A stretch of DNA of 64,000 nt, taken from contig JAFDXN010000033.1 of assembly GCA_018267915.1 (NCBI GenBank), positions 186,001 to 250,000 on the forward strand, written 5' to 3'. Numbering within the stretch: the stretch's first letter is position 1; every line of letters begins with the position of its first letter. The notes under the pieces are model-generated. The model ran no database searches and was not told the DNA's origin. It worked only from the letters and a program-made list of their open reading frames with translations. Made by a program: the position numbers and the translations under genes. This document shows positions 16,962-27,154 of the stretch, piece after piece. The DNA is from Bacteroidota bacterium. GTDB lineage: Bacteria > Bacteroidota > Bacteroidia > Chitinophagales > Chitinophagaceae.

Positions 16962-19265
16962 TCAAAATTTTATGTTGAAACTTATGTTAGGTATTATGGG
17001 CAACAGAGAGACCTGTTTGGCTTGTGGTTGTTTCGTTACGGGATCGACAGTTAAGTAAACAAAATAGGGGTTTTGTCGACTATAGACATTGTAGATACCC
17101 AAGACCCATTCTCTTTCATACTTGAATTTTCCGAAAAAGGAATGTTGTTTTTTATTGGAAGCACTGATATCAAGGCGGTTGTATGCGGACATCCGGCTAT
17201 TATTACGATTAGTATAGTCATAATAATATTCGTCGTATAATGAACCTGCACCATAAACAATAACTTTTCCTGCTGGCAGTGTATATGGCTTACCTGTTGA
17301 GAAAACAAAGTCAGCTGAAAAGGTCCAATGTTTCGTAAAATCGTAGGTGGCTACAATTGCCAGATTATGACGCCTGTCAAATGAAGCAGGAAATGGATTT
17401 CCGAAGTTCAAATCCGGAAATTGTTGGGTTGTTTTTGATAAGGTATAGCTAAACCATCCGGTTAACCTACCAAAGCTCTTCTTTACAAAAAACTCTATAC
17501 CATAAGATTCACCTTTCCCGAAAGTTAACTGGCTGTCAATATTTGTATTAAGAGTTAATTGTGTTCCTTCTTTAAATAAGACCTGGTTTTTCATGGTCTT
17601 ATAATATCCTTCAACGCTAACTTCAATTTCATTGTCCCTGAAGTTCTTAAACAAACCCAACGCAATTTGTGTACTGTTTTCAGGTTGCAGCAGTTTGTCG
17701 CTACTAAGCCATACATCGGCGGGTAATGATGCGGTGCTGTTCGGTATCAAGTGAACAAATTGATTCATCTTCGTATAGGAGGCTTTAATAGATGTCCGGG
17801 GATTAAGTGCATATTGTAGGGTGATACGAGGTTCAACAAATGCATACGCTTTACCAGCCGCATAATAAAACGGCACCCTAATACCATAATTGACGGAAAA
17901 TCTGTCCCACATACGGAAATCATCGTTAACGTATGCTGCTGATTCATTTGAGTAAAGTTGAGTGATACTGTCCTTATTTATACTGATACGATTGCCCTTT
18001 TTAGGCACTTTGGCGGATACTGCCGCTGGATACAAAGTGTGGTACGTGTAGTTTATACCAAATTTTGTGGTATGCTTTGTTCCTAACGATGCCGTGAAAT
18101 CTGCTTTTGCATTAATGTCTCTTATACCTGTGTACAATACCTCATAATAATTTGTTTGTGTACTGCCCAATTGAAGATGGTAGTCGTTATATATTAGTGA
18201 AGTATTGGAAAATACTCTGCTCCCAAACAAGTGGTTCCACCTTATGGTAGCAGTATTATTTCCGAAATTGATGTTGTAATTCAAGCTGTTGGCCCCTGTG
18301 TAAGACGCATTGTCATTGCCTCTAAATGCGCTGAGAAATAAGTGGTCGCGGACACCCAGCTCATAGTTTATTTTTGCGTTCAAGTCATAAAAAGCATACG
18401 AGGTTGTGTTGGACGTAAGTGGATGCAACAAAAGGTCAATATAGCTATGTCGCGCTGAGACAATAAATGACGATTTGTTTTTCTGTATGGGTCCTTCCAT
18501 AGTGAGATTAGCAGACAGAAGCCCTATACCGGCTTCCGCATGATACTTGGTTTTATCGCCCTCTTTCATTGTGATATTTAGAATGGAGCTAAGTCTACCG
18601 CCATACTCCGCGGGAAAGCCCCCTTTTATCAGGCGTACACTATTTACTGCATTAACATTAAAAGTGCTAAACAGTCCGAATAGATGGTTGGGATTATACA
18701 ATGTTGCCTCATCCAATAAAATGAGGTTCTGGTCCAGGTTGCCCCCCCTTACGTAAAACCCCGATGTCCCTTCCTGACCTTGCTGCACACCGGGAAGGAG
18801 TTGTACAATCTTAAGGATATCCCGCTCGCCGAGTAGCACGGGAAGTTCCTTAACAGCCTTCATGGGGATATCAATAACACCCATTTGTGCCTTTCTTACG
18901 TTGTCATAATTCTTGCCAGCAGATACCGTTATTTCCTGTAACATATTCTCTTGCCGTTTTAATAGGATATCAAGTGGGGTAATCTCAGTTCCAGCGATTT
19001 TTACCGCATACGGTTGATATCCCCCATAGGAAATAACTAACCTAATTGTATCAGTTACACGAACAGAAAGGGCAAAATGCCCATATTCGTTAGTTACAGT
19101 CCCGGCTTTTGTAATGGGATCGATAACGACTGCATTTATTAATACTTCTTTTGAACCCTCGTCTTTTACGTAGCCACTCATAGTTATTGTCTGTGAACTG
19201 GCTGTAAAGGCGGCAAACATCAGTAAACTCAATAGAATCACTATTTTATTCGTGGCGTCTTTCAT
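16962..19265 (-). CDS. TonB-dependent receptor with carboxypeptidase-regulatory-like N-terminus
   Basis: The ATG at 19265 gives a proper signal peptide (MKDATNKIVILLSLLMFAAFTASSQ). A TTG seven codons upstream is open but unlikely. Domains: CarboxypepD_reg-like about 28-110 (TITMSGYVKDEGSKEVLINAVVID), TonB plug about 125-235 (LLPGVQQGQEGTSGFYVRGGNLDQNLILLDEA), then a 22-stranded-type barrel to the C-terminal NISFNIKF. It is the outer-membrane transporter paired with the DUF4249 lipoprotein downstream. A weak member of the 11-bp-period direct repeat lies 35 bp before the ATG, at 19300-19317, inside the short gap to the preceding gene. Confidence 0.88.
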   Translation of the reverse strand: MKDATNKIVILLSLLMFAAFTASSQTITMSGYVKDEGSKEVLINAVVIDPITKAGTVTNEYGHFALSVRVTDTIRLVISYGGYQPYAVKIAGTEITPLDILLKRQENMLQEITVSAGKNYDNVRKAQMGVIDIPMKAVKELPVLLGERDILKIVQLLPGVQQGQEGTSGFYVRGGNLDQNLILLDEATLYNPNHLFGLFSTFNVNAVNSVRLIKGGFPAEYGGRLSSILNITMKEGDKTKYHAEAGIGLLSANLTMEGPIQKNKSSFIVSARHSYIDLLLHPLTSNTTSYAFYDLNAKINYELGVRDHLFLSAFRGNDNASYTGANSLNYNINFGNNTATIRWNHLFGSRVFSNTSLIYNDYHLQLGSTQTNYYEVLYTGIRDINAKADFTASLGTKHTTKFGINYTYHTLYPAAVSAKVPKKGNRISINKDSITQLYSNESAAYVNDDFRMWDRFSVNYGIRVPFYYAAGKAYAFVEPRITLQYALNPRTSIKASYTKMNQFVHLIPNSTASLPADVWLSSDKLLQPENSTQIALGLFKNFRDNEIEVSVEGYYKTMKNQVLFKEGTQLTLNTNIDSQLTFGKGESYGIEFFVKKSFGRLTGWFSYTLSKTTQQFPDLNFGNPFPASFDRRHNLAIVATYDFTKHWTFSADFVFSTGKPYTLPAGKVIVYGAGSLYDEYYYDYTNRNNSRMSAYNRLDISASNKKQHSFFGKFKYEREWVLGIYNVYSRQNPYFVYLTVDPVTKQPQAKQVSLLPIIPNISFNIKF

Positions 19266-19299
19266 AGAAAACTCTTTGAAAGACAATATTAAATGGCGA

Positions 19300-19317
19300 T
19301 TCTGTGCAAATGCTGAA
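19300..19317 (-). promoter_or_regulatory. TTCAGAA-type direct repeat (degenerate) before TonB receptor
   Basis: On the plus strand TTCTGTG-CAAA-TGCTGAA, 11 of 14 positions match the repeat consensus (TTCTGAA twice with N4). It is in the same orientation relative to its gene as all other copies in the locus. Confidence 0.4.
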
Positions 19318-19344
19318 GAAAAATTCTGAATTAATTAACGCATA

Positions 19345-21858
19345 CTAGAAGCTTAGCTGCACGCCTAAATATAAGCCACCTTTCTTTGCATACGGATTTT
19401 GGAGGTAAGTAAACCTTTTGATGTATTCCACAGAAATTGCGTGAAAAATATTTTCGATTCCGATCCCAGCTTCCATGAAAGGGGTTTTGTTAGCGACATT
19501 TATCTTATTTGATGCATTGAATTTCTGATTCTCGGATGACAGTCCCCCCATAAAAGTATTGAATGATATCCGTTCTCTCCACCCTAACTTTTGTAACAGC
19601 GGAATTTTGTCTAACATTATACCACCACCTAAAAATCTGGTTTGCAAGCTTATAAATTTATCGGATGCAAATTCATATGGAATCATTGTATTGAAAGAAT
19701 ATTTACTTGAAACATAAAATTCATTGCCTCTTGGTACATTAAGTAAAATATAAGGTACAGTTCCAAACGTAATGCCTGCACTTATCCTATAATAACACAG
19801 CATTTTGGGTGGCACTTTCAAATTCTGTTCCAGCGCTACAATGATTTTTTGATAACTGAATTCTGTTTTGCGTGTTTCAAAGCCATAAGTATAACCAATA
19901 CTTAACACCGGATTGTAATTAATAAGGTTTAACAAGTCATAATTAACAACTACAGTCTTTTGATCTTTAGCTATCCGCAGATTGGTGTTGAATTCTGCTA
20001 TTGGAAGTATATGTCTAAAAGCTGTATCAATTGGCAAATCTGTTTTTGGATCTTCAGGATGATAGGAAAAATCAAAGACAGGGTTATAAATTCTGTACGT
20101 TAGAGATGTGTGACTAACGATATTTTTAGTAATTTGATGCTCGTGGCCAAGCTGAAGTTCTTGGATATAACTTCTAAAGGATGGAACATTTTTCCGGAGT
20201 ATTGAACTTATCAAATTATCCCGGTCCAATTCATCGTCGTAGTCGATAATTACGTCGTAATCGCTTCTTGAGTAAATATAGGTCTTATTCCACCTTGTTT
20301 TCGAATGAACATACTTAATTCCCAGGCCTCCTTTAAATTTCCCATCTTTGGTGCCATAAGCCAAATAACCGTATAGAGTCCATTTTTCAAATAGATCGGG
20401 TAGGGTCCAGAACCCCGAGCGCATGCGCAGCCCTTCTACCTTATCAAGACTAAGAAACGAGGAATAAGGACCAAAACGGAATTTATCTTTTACATCCCAA
20501 AAACCAGTACCTGCAAACGCCGCGATTTTCGTTTCTATATCGAAGCGTTTAAATTGTTTCATGGTGTCCATCATTTTGTAAATAGACGCTTCATGTATAG
20601 TTAGACTGTCAATTCTATGTGCGGCCCAAAAATTGTTACTATTGCCATATTGTTTTTTCAAATCCTGATTTCTAATTTCGACAATTGTTTCATGTTTTTC
20701 AGTGCGATTTACGCTAATACTATCAAAAAATTTGGTGTTAACATAGTTCATTACAAGATCATCGGAATGGGTAGGCGCGGGGATTCCTATTAAATTCCAT
20801 CCAGCCTCAAATTTTACATCACTAGTGTATTTTTCGGGCATGTATATCATTCCGTTCTTACCATCGGGATACAAGCCAAAATCTTCCGTGAACCTGATAT
20901 TCTTGATAAAGTTCAGATTGGCATTTTGTGTTATTGACATTTGATATTTGCTGACAGAATACGTACTATCGTTTATCCACATTGTACCTTTAAATGCATT
21001 TTCATAATTATTCCTTGGCTCAAATTCGATTTGATACTGAATATGCCCGTTGACCTTAATACTATCGTTGAAATAATATTTATAATAAGCAAATCCTTGC
21101 TGGGCCAGAGGACCGGCGAAAGTTTTATTAAAAATCTGGATCCAGTTATCGTAAATGTTTATATTGAATTGAAATTTTTCCAGTTTTCTTATTAACACGT
21201 CCGTTTGCAGGCCGAGCGACTTTTTAGCTACTATTTGTTCCTGATCAACGTTTGGATTTTTTGAATGATAGTTCTTAGCATAGGTTTCTACAAAATAGAC
21301 CGGTAGTTGATTCTCATTGTTTCCTGTATCTAGCTTATTAAAGACAGATTGCATCTTGAAGGCAATACCTTCTTTGTGCGATGGCTTGAAGTTATTTAGA
21401 TCAAGCTCCGCTTTATTATAAGAATTAAATGAATAATTATCGAACCTTGAAGGGTCATTTACTGCTTTGTGTTCAATTACCTTCCTTATCAGAGATTCGG
21501 CTCTATCGCCATGAGAAACAATAATTGTTACTTCTTTTAGCTCTTCAGAATCGTATTTCAATCGGAATAGCAACGAATCAGTTCCTGCAATTTTCTTTGA
21601 CATTTTACGATAGCCGATATATGATACTCCGACGCTATCAGCCCTTTTATCATATTCTAATTGAAATGTACCATCCGCTTGAGTATATGTGGATTGGGTA
21701 GTTCCTATAAAATGGACGTTAGCAAACTCTATCGGTAAGCTTGTTATACTGTCAACTACTCGTCCTTTGATGACACCTTCCTGGCAGTAAGAAGATTGGG
21801 GGAATGCCAATATGCCCACCGCAGCCAGTATCGATAACTTGTATTCTACTCCCCGCAT
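19345..21858 (-). CDS. DUF5686 / carboxypeptidase-regulatory-like outer-membrane protein
   Basis: An 837-residue protein with a signal peptide (MRGVEYKLSILAAVGILAFPQSSYCQ). A CarboxypepD_reg-like domain follows at about 28-110 (VIKGRVVDSITSLPIEFANVHFIGT...VGVSYIGYRKM), then the DUF5686 region (LIRKVIEHKAVNDPSRFDNYSFNSYNKAELDL, MWINDSTYSVSKYQMSI), and a barrel-like C-terminal half ending GGLYLGVQLSF. DUF5686 proteins are outer-membrane barrels of unknown role in Bacteroidota. It lies between the sterol-desaturase fusion (60 bp upstream) and the TonB receptor (79 bp downstream) on the same strand. Confidence 0.8.
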   Translation of the reverse strand: MRGVEYKLSILAAVGILAFPQSSYCQEGVIKGRVVDSITSLPIEFANVHFIGTTQSTYTQADGTFQLEYDKRADSVGVSYIGYRKMSKKIAGTDSLLFRLKYDSEELKEVTIIVSHGDRAESLIRKVIEHKAVNDPSRFDNYSFNSYNKAELDLNNFKPSHKEGIAFKMQSVFNKLDTGNNENQLPVYFVETYAKNYHSKNPNVDQEQIVAKKSLGLQTDVLIRKLEKFQFNINIYDNWIQIFNKTFAGPLAQQGFAYYKYYFNDSIKVNGHIQYQIEFEPRNNYENAFKGTMWINDSTYSVSKYQMSITQNANLNFIKNIRFTEDFGLYPDGKNGMIYMPEKYTSDVKFEAGWNLIGIPAPTHSDDLVMNYVNTKFFDSISVNRTEKHETIVEIRNQDLKKQYGNSNNFWAAHRIDSLTIHEASIYKMMDTMKQFKRFDIETKIAAFAGTGFWDVKDKFRFGPYSSFLSLDKVEGLRMRSGFWTLPDLFEKWTLYGYLAYGTKDGKFKGGLGIKYVHSKTRWNKTYIYSRSDYDVIIDYDDELDRDNLISSILRKNVPSFRSYIQELQLGHEHQITKNIVSHTSLTYRIYNPVFDFSYHPEDPKTDLPIDTAFRHILPIAEFNTNLRIAKDQKTVVVNYDLLNLINYNPVLSIGYTYGFETRKTEFSYQKIIVALEQNLKVPPKMLCYYRISAGITFGTVPYILLNVPRGNEFYVSSKYSFNTMIPYEFASDKFISLQTRFLGGGIMLDKIPLLQKLGWRERISFNTFMGGLSSENQKFNASNKINVANKTPFMEAGIGIENIFHAISVEYIKRFTYLQNPYAKKGGLYLGVQLSF

Positions 21859-21918
21859 CGGCTATATAATATAAAATAAGCGTTAGATAATTGTGAACCC
21901 ACTTGAACTGTGATCTAA

Positions 21919-23178
21919 TTAATTTCTCACCCGGTTGAAAGTGAGGGATTTACCGAAAAGTTCGATACCCCAGTAACCGCGTACATACACTGTGTTCCGA
22001 TCTTTTAACTTTGCAGAAGCACTATAAGTATGGCCTGAATTCGGTTCATATACCTTGCCATTCTCCCATTTGTTGTTCCCGGCATATTTTAGATTTGTCA
22101 ATGTGATCATCCCCAGCCAGTGCCTTTTTCTCAGTGCCTTTAGAGGATTGTTTTCATCCAGATATTCTTCCATTGGCGGCTTGGGAGGCACACACGCGAA
22201 CCATATTATCTTGCCATAAAACTCGTTTTGAACCTTATATACCTCAATTTCTAAATTTCTTTCTGCAGAAATCCATTTACCAACAACCAGGTCGGCTGCA
22301 CTACTTTGCGCACCAACCGTGGAGAATGATATACAAAAGCAAAAAAATAGAATAGCTCTTTTAGACCTTGATGAATATTCCTTTTTAAAGGGCATTGCAA
22401 TCAAATACTTCAGATCTCGGCGGCGTTCATCGTTCTTAAATGTATCAACGCCGTAATTCACGGTTAACTGATCATTGCAGAACGTGCCAAATATCCTATC
22501 CCATACACTTAGGACGTCGCCATAATTTCTGTCCGTATACGGTTGCTCAAAGTGATGATGTATATGATGCAAATTCGGGGTTATGAACAGTATACTTACG
22601 ACTCTGTTTGTTTTCTCAGGGAATTCGAAGTTTGAATGCGAAAGTAAATTTGAGATAATCTGAATAAATTGTCTGAACATTAATGCCCATAATGGTACAC
22701 CTAGAATCAATATCCACCCCATAAGAAATATTAATCTTACCGCCGTTTCTGCAGGGTGTTCACGTAATGTTGTGGAAACATCAACTTCCTCTTCTATATG
22801 GTGCACAGCATGTATCAGCCATAGCACTTTAAATTTATGCATAATAAAATGATAGGTATATTCTCCCAGATCCAAAAGAATAAATCCTACAATTAATATT
22901 GACAAAGGATGATGCTGGAAGGCGGCGAGATTAAGTAATCCAACTCTATAATGCTCTGTAAACCTCAGTACCGTATTTATACCTGTTCCCATGGCTAATT
23001 GCACCGGGGAAACCAGTATTAGAAAAAGTACATTTTTTTTTGCATGTTGCCACTTACGAAAGTCGTTGTGTAATGGTTTCAGAATTTCAATGTTCCAAAT
23101 GCAGAACGTAACAAAAGTAAATAGAAGAACACGGTGCCAATCAGGCGCCGCATTGAAATAGCCGATAAATTGATGCAT
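21919..23178 (-). CDS. Sterol desaturase-like membrane protein fused to DUF2147
   Basis: A 419-residue protein. Residues 1-235 are a fatty acid hydroxylase/sterol desaturase: several membrane segments and the three histidine clusters H110xxxH114, H123xxH126H127 and H204H205xH207H208H209, which bind the di-iron centre. Residues 275-292 (AILFFCFCISFSTVGAQ) look like a signal peptide or a further membrane helix. Residues about 296-419 are a DUF2147 domain (LVVGKWISAERNLEIEVYKVQNEFYGKIIW...GYWGIELFGKSLTFNR), which is normally an independent secreted protein. The internal leader would place DUF2147 in the periplasm. The frame is continuous, so a true fusion or two recently joined genes are both possible. 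An exact TTCAGAA-type direct repeat lies 100 bp upstream. Confidence 0.85.
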   Translation of the reverse strand: MHQFIGYFNAAPDWHRVLLFTFVTFCIWNIEILKPLHNDFRKWQHAKKNVLFLILVSPVQLAMGTGINTVLRFTEHYRVGLLNLAAFQHHPLSILIVGFILLDLGEYTYHFIMHKFKVLWLIHAVHHIEEEVDVSTTLREHPAETAVRLIFLMGWILILGVPLWALMFRQFIQIISNLLSHSNFEFPEKTNRVVSILFITPNLHHIHHHFEQPYTDRNYGDVLSVWDRIFGTFCNDQLTVNYGVDTFKNDERRRDLKYLIAMPFKKEYSSRSKRAILFFCFCISFSTVGAQSSAADLVVGKWISAERNLEIEVYKVQNEFYGKIIWFACVPPKPPMEEYLDENNPLKALRKRHWLGMITLTNLKYAGNNKWENGKVYEPNSGHTYSASAKLKDRNTVYVRGYWGIELFGKSLTFNRVRN

Positions 23179-23277
23179 CCTAATTCGTTTAGTGGATATT
23201 TTTTATCAACAATTTCTCTATTTGGTGGTGTGACGAATTCTATGGAATTAATATAATAGCCACAATTTCCGACACGA

Positions 23278-23295
23278 TTCTGAAATCTTTCTGAA
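23278..23295 (-). promoter_or_regulatory. TTCAGAA-N4-TTCAGAA direct repeat before sterol-desaturase fusion gene
   Basis: The plus strand reads TTCTGAA-ATCT-TTCTGAA, two exact 7-mers with an 11-bp period. This is the spacing typical of OmpR/PhoB-type response-regulator sites. The rest of the 394-bp gap (23179-23572) shows no gene. Confidence 0.65.
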
Positions 23296-23572
23296 TATCC
23301 TGATGGTCAATAAACATCGGCGGATCTTTTTTTAGGATCCATGATGCGGGAGACCTACTGCAGTATAACAAATTTAAGGGACGGGATTTTCTGACTCCCT
23401 GTGTCTGCTAATCCAAACCTGATCAGTCGTAGTGTAACGGATGGTCGATTTCCATACTGGTATAACTTTAAAGAGATACCATGTGGTAACTATTTTTAAA
23501 GAGGTGCCTTTGACTTGCAACTGTTTACATGTTCTGCTAAGCATATTTGGATTGCTATAACATTAAATTTAG

Positions 23573-24028
23573 TCACCCGACTTGGCGATCTTTGACTACA
23601 TCATCAATCCATTTTCTATACTCCTCCAGTAATGCGCCGATATGTACTTCAATCTCACCAGGCACTAAAGTGTTATCGCGGTTAATTGAGAAATTACCAT
23701 TTTTATCTTTTATCAGATCGAATTCTATGTTGGCGCTCGTAGATACTGATATAAAATACCGAAGGTTTCTTTGAAATGATTTTAGGCCGAAGACCACGAT
23801 GATGTCTTTTAAAATATGCCTTGACGATTGAGCTAATTCAATGTATATTAACGGTTGTAAAACCTCAGATCTCCTCTCATCCAAACTAGCTAATAATTGT
23901 TTATACTCATCCGGACTGTAGTACTCTTTTTCATCGAGCAAGAGGTGGTAAATAATTTCCAGCACTTCACTCATGTCAGCGTGCCTAATATACCCTTGAA
24001 GCTCTTTAAACGTATATGTACTCCCCAT
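23573..24028 (-). CDS. Hypothetical soluble protein, putative regulon member
   Basis: A 151-residue protein with no signal peptide or membrane segment. It has helical stretches (FKELQGYIRHADMSEVLEIIYHLLLDEKEYYSPDEYKQLLASLDERRSEV) followed by a region with beta character (LRYFISVSTSANIEFDLIKDKNGNFSI). I do not recognise a family. It stands alone just downstream of the RND permease gene but has its own 11-bp-period repeat (24086-24103), 58 bp before the ATG. It therefore looks like a separately controlled member of the same regulon. Confidence 0.7.
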   Translation of the reverse strand: MGSTYTFKELQGYIRHADMSEVLEIIYHLLLDEKEYYSPDEYKQLLASLDERRSEVLQPLIYIELAQSSRHILKDIIVVFGLKSFQRNLRYFISVSTSANIEFDLIKDKNGNFSINRDNTLVPGEIEVHIGALLEEYRKWIDDVVKDRQVG

Positions 24029-24085
24029 CCTAATTATACCAATAAACCGCTTTATTGTTTGTTTTAGGGCAAAACTGGTACATGA

Positions 24086-24103
24086 TTCTGAATATTTACT
24101 GAA
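24086..24103 (-). promoter_or_regulatory. TTCAGAA-type direct repeat before the 151-residue gene
   Basis: The plus strand reads TTCTGAA-TATT-TACTGAA, 13 of 14 consensus positions, with the same spacing and orientation as the other copies. It sits in the 87-bp gap after the RND operon. Confidence 0.6.
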
Positions 24104-24115
24104 TTGTTCTGCAGA

Positions 24116-27100
24116 TCAGTATAGGGTCGGTCCTTTCTTATAGAGCATACGTAGCATGGTCGGCAGTATTACCAGCAGGAGAACTAAAGCCACAACAAAT
24201 CCACCAATGACTGCTATTGCTAAAGGTTGGTGTATTTGAGCGCCTGTACCGATCCCCAATGCGAGTGGCATTAAAGCAATAATTGCACCGAAAGCAGTCA
24301 TGAGTTTGGGGCGTAGACGCGTTGAAATGGAATAAACGATAGCTTCGTCAATACTTTTGTCAAGTAAGGCCTCCTTGAATTGAAGAAAGGTAAAAATTGC
24401 GTTCTCACCAATTATACCGACTATCATGATAAGACCGGTATAACTCCCCACATTCAAGGGTGTATTCGTAATAAATAAAGCCAGATAACTGCCTGAAATC
24501 CCCAGTACCGAAAGTATAATTATCAAAAATGCGACCTTAAATTCCTTATATAAAAACAAAATCACACCGAAAACGAGTAAGCTGGAAGTGATCAATATGA
24601 TAAGGAGTTCTTTAAATGATTGTTGCTGCTCTGCATAGGAGCCTCCATACTCAATATGATATCCTTGAGGCAAGACTATTTTCTTCCCAAGCTGAGTTCT
24701 CACATCCTTAATAACTCCTCCGAGATCTCGTCCTTCCAAACGTGCGGTTATCACACCCATAGCTTGAAGGTTCTCCCGGTGGATCTCAGCGTCTCCCGCA
24801 TTGATCGCAACTGTTGCTAGTTCAGTTATTGGCTTTAGCTTCCCATCAGGCATAAAAAGCTGCAAATGCCTTAAATCGTCAACCCCAATTTTATGACTTC
24901 CAGGATAAATAAGACGCATAGTCGACAATTGCTCTCTCTCGATTATGCTACCGACAATATTACCTTGCAGATAATTCTGAACCTGGTATTGCAAATCAGA
25001 AGGTGTGATGCCAAACTCCGCGATCTTTGCGTAGTCGGGCACTATACTTACTGATGGTCCGGCAATAACTACCCCGTCAAACACATCCGCAGCCCCCTTC
25101 ACATTGCTTACTATATCAGCGATCTGTCTTGATAATTCATGGAGCTTATCAGGGTTATCTCCAAAAATCTTTATTTCAATAGGCTGAACGGAGGTCATAA
25201 GGTCACCAAGCATATCTCCGATTACCTGGCCAAAATCTACTCGCAGCGCAGGCTGCGTAGCTTCTATTTTTTTCCTTATATCAGTTATCACCTCTTCCGT
25301 TGAACGGCTCCTTGCCTTTTTCAACTGTATAAGGTAATCACCTGTATTGGGCTCGGTAATGAAAAAGCCCATTTGTGTACCTGTCCTTCTTGAATAAGCT
25401 TGCACCTCCGGTACCGTAGTAATAACCCGCTCTACTTCATGCAACATACGGTCCGTTTCTTCCAGTGAGGTCCCAGGAGGAGAATTGTAATCAAGTACGA
25501 TACTTCCTTCATCCATCTCGGGTAAAAAGCCTGTTTGCAATTGCGGGAAAATAAGTATAATAGACAGGATCAGCACGGCGATGAAGATGATACTCAAATA
25601 AGGACGAAGGATGAAATAAGAGACCCACTTTTGTTTTTTCACAGAATGTGCTTTTTGTTCTTTGTGGATATGCTCTCTAGATTTTGGAGTAAATAACAGG
25701 TAAATAACCGGCAGACCGACCCAGGTAACGAAAAAGGAGCACACCAATGTGATGATCATTGTGTTGGTCATTACTTTGAAATAGGCTCCGGCTACACCCG
25801 TCATCATTAGAAATGGAATAAAAATTACTATTGTGCTTAGTGACGACCCCAACATCGCGGGGAACAGATATTTTATAGCTTTTTGCACCAGCAAATGAGT
25901 TGGCTCGCTTGGGAACTCCTCATGCGTCCGTTGTATCTGCTCTACAACAACTATTGCGTCATCTATAATTAGGCCTATCGCGGCTGCAATGGCTCCGAGC
26001 GTCATGATATTTAACGTATACCCACAGGCATACAGTATCATAAGGGTAAAACCCAGAGTAAGGGGTATTGTAATAAGAATAGTTGCGCTTGCTTTCAATG
26101 ACCGGAGAAAAATGATGGCCACAATAACCGCCAAAACTAAGCCTATCCATAAACTATCCGATACGCTTTTTACAGCATCATTTACGAAATCAGACTGTAT
26201 ATAGTAAGGCTTAATAGTAATATCCTTGGGAAGAATCTTTTGCAGAGCACTAACACGCGCTTTCATTTGTTCCGATAGTGTTATCAGATTTGCGTTAGGT
26301 TGCTTAATAATGGATATCAGGATGCCGTCATGCCCATTTGCATTGATCTTTATGTATTCTACCGCTTCATGTATCTGCACAGTTCCAATATCTCCAAGCT
26401 TTATGATTCTTTTTCCATCATTTTTTAGAACAATATTTTCCAAATCATTTACAGTATGGACAGTGGCGTCAGTAACCGTAAGGTAGAGATAATGGTAATC
26501 GGAGAGATATCCATTTGATTTGACAAAGTTGGTTTGTGAAAGAGCGATGTTAACGGAATCAGGAGTAATAGAAAGTGCACTCATTTTATGGGGATCAAGT
26601 GTGATCCAATACTCCTTTTGCTTGCCTCCTGCAATCCTTACTTCGGAAATACCTTCGACTTGTGACAAATACGGTTTGATGGTATAAGTGGCAAGCTGAC
26701 GAAGTTCTATCGGTGACCGGGAGCGGCTTTCAAGTGTATAGCCCATTACCGGAAGAATAGACGGGTTCATTTTTTCGACGGTAATTTGTACATCCACCGG
26801 AAGATCATTCTTAATTTGATTTATCTTGGATTCTATGCGTTGCTGACTCAAGTCCATATCGGCTTTCCAATCCATATAGGCTGAGATTTCGCAACTTCCG
26901 CGGCTTGTCGTACTGCGTATGTCATGAAGGTCAGGTATCTGTTTTATCGCGTTTTCAAGAGGTTTGGTAACGGTTACCATCATCTTATTGACAGGCTGCA
27001 GCCCGGCTTCGGCGATGATCTTTATTTTCGGGAAGGTGATCTCCGGGAAAAGAGAGGTTTGCAATTTCCCATAAGCGAGCAATCCGCCCATTATAATTAT

Positions 27101-27151
27101 AGCGAGGACTACGGTAAGCGGATTTTTATGTGAACTAAAGAATCGCTGCAT
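24116..27151 (-). CDS. RND-family efflux permease
   Basis: A 1011-residue protein with the full RND fold: first membrane helix at about 12-30, large periplasmic loop, a helix bundle (about 335-500) with AAAIGLIIDDAIVVVEQIQ, which carries the paired Asp of proton-relay helix 4, a second loop, and the final bundle ending LVILPTMLRMLYKKG. The DD motif favours a drug or hydrophobic-compound (HAE-like) type over the CusA metal type, but the substrate is not decided by sequence. It is the last gene of the operon with the adaptor (gap 3 bp) and TolC-like gene, and exports across both membranes. It is probably controlled by the two-component system upstream. Confidence 0.92.
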   Translation of the reverse strand: MQRFFSSHKNPLTVVLAIIIMGGLLAYGKLQTSLFPEITFPKIKIIAEAGLQPVNKMMVTVTKPLENAIKQIPDLHDIRSTTSRGSCEISAYMDWKADMDLSQQRIESKINQIKNDLPVDVQITVEKMNPSILPVMGYTLESRSRSPIELRQLATYTIKPYLSQVEGISEVRIAGGKQKEYWITLDPHKMSALSITPDSVNIALSQTNFVKSNGYLSDYHYLYLTVTDATVHTVNDLENIVLKNDGKRIIKLGDIGTVQIHEAVEYIKINANGHDGILISIIKQPNANLITLSEQMKARVSALQKILPKDITIKPYYIQSDFVNDAVKSVSDSLWIGLVLAVIVAIIFLRSLKASATILITIPLTLGFTLMILYACGYTLNIMTLGAIAAAIGLIIDDAIVVVEQIQRTHEEFPSEPTHLLVQKAIKYLFPAMLGSSLSTIVIFIPFLMMTGVAGAYFKVMTNTMIITLVCSFFVTWVGLPVIYLLFTPKSREHIHKEQKAHSVKKQKWVSYFILRPYLSIIFIAVLILSIILIFPQLQTGFLPEMDEGSIVLDYNSPPGTSLEETDRMLHEVERVITTVPEVQAYSRRTGTQMGFFITEPNTGDYLIQLKKARSRSTEEVITDIRKKIEATQPALRVDFGQVIGDMLGDLMTSVQPIEIKIFGDNPDKLHELSRQIADIVSNVKGAADVFDGVVIAGPSVSIVPDYAKIAEFGITPSDLQYQVQNYLQGNIVGSIIEREQLSTMRLIYPGSHKIGVDDLRHLQLFMPDGKLKPITELATVAINAGDAEIHRENLQAMGVITARLEGRDLGGVIKDVRTQLGKKIVLPQGYHIEYGGSYAEQQQSFKELLIILITSSLLVFGVILFLYKEFKVAFLIIILSVLGISGSYLALFITNTPLNVGSYTGLIMIVGIIGENAIFTFLQFKEALLDKSIDEAIVYSISTRLRPKLMTAFGAIIALMPLALGIGTGAQIHQPLAIAVIGGFVVALVLLLVILPTMLRMLYKKGPTLY

Positions 27152-27154
27152 GGG

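Noticed and set aside
22651..22685. Two TCTGAA copies close together inside the sterol-desaturase gene
   Set aside because: The spacing is not 11 bp and the site is within coding sequence, so it is not counted as a regulator site.
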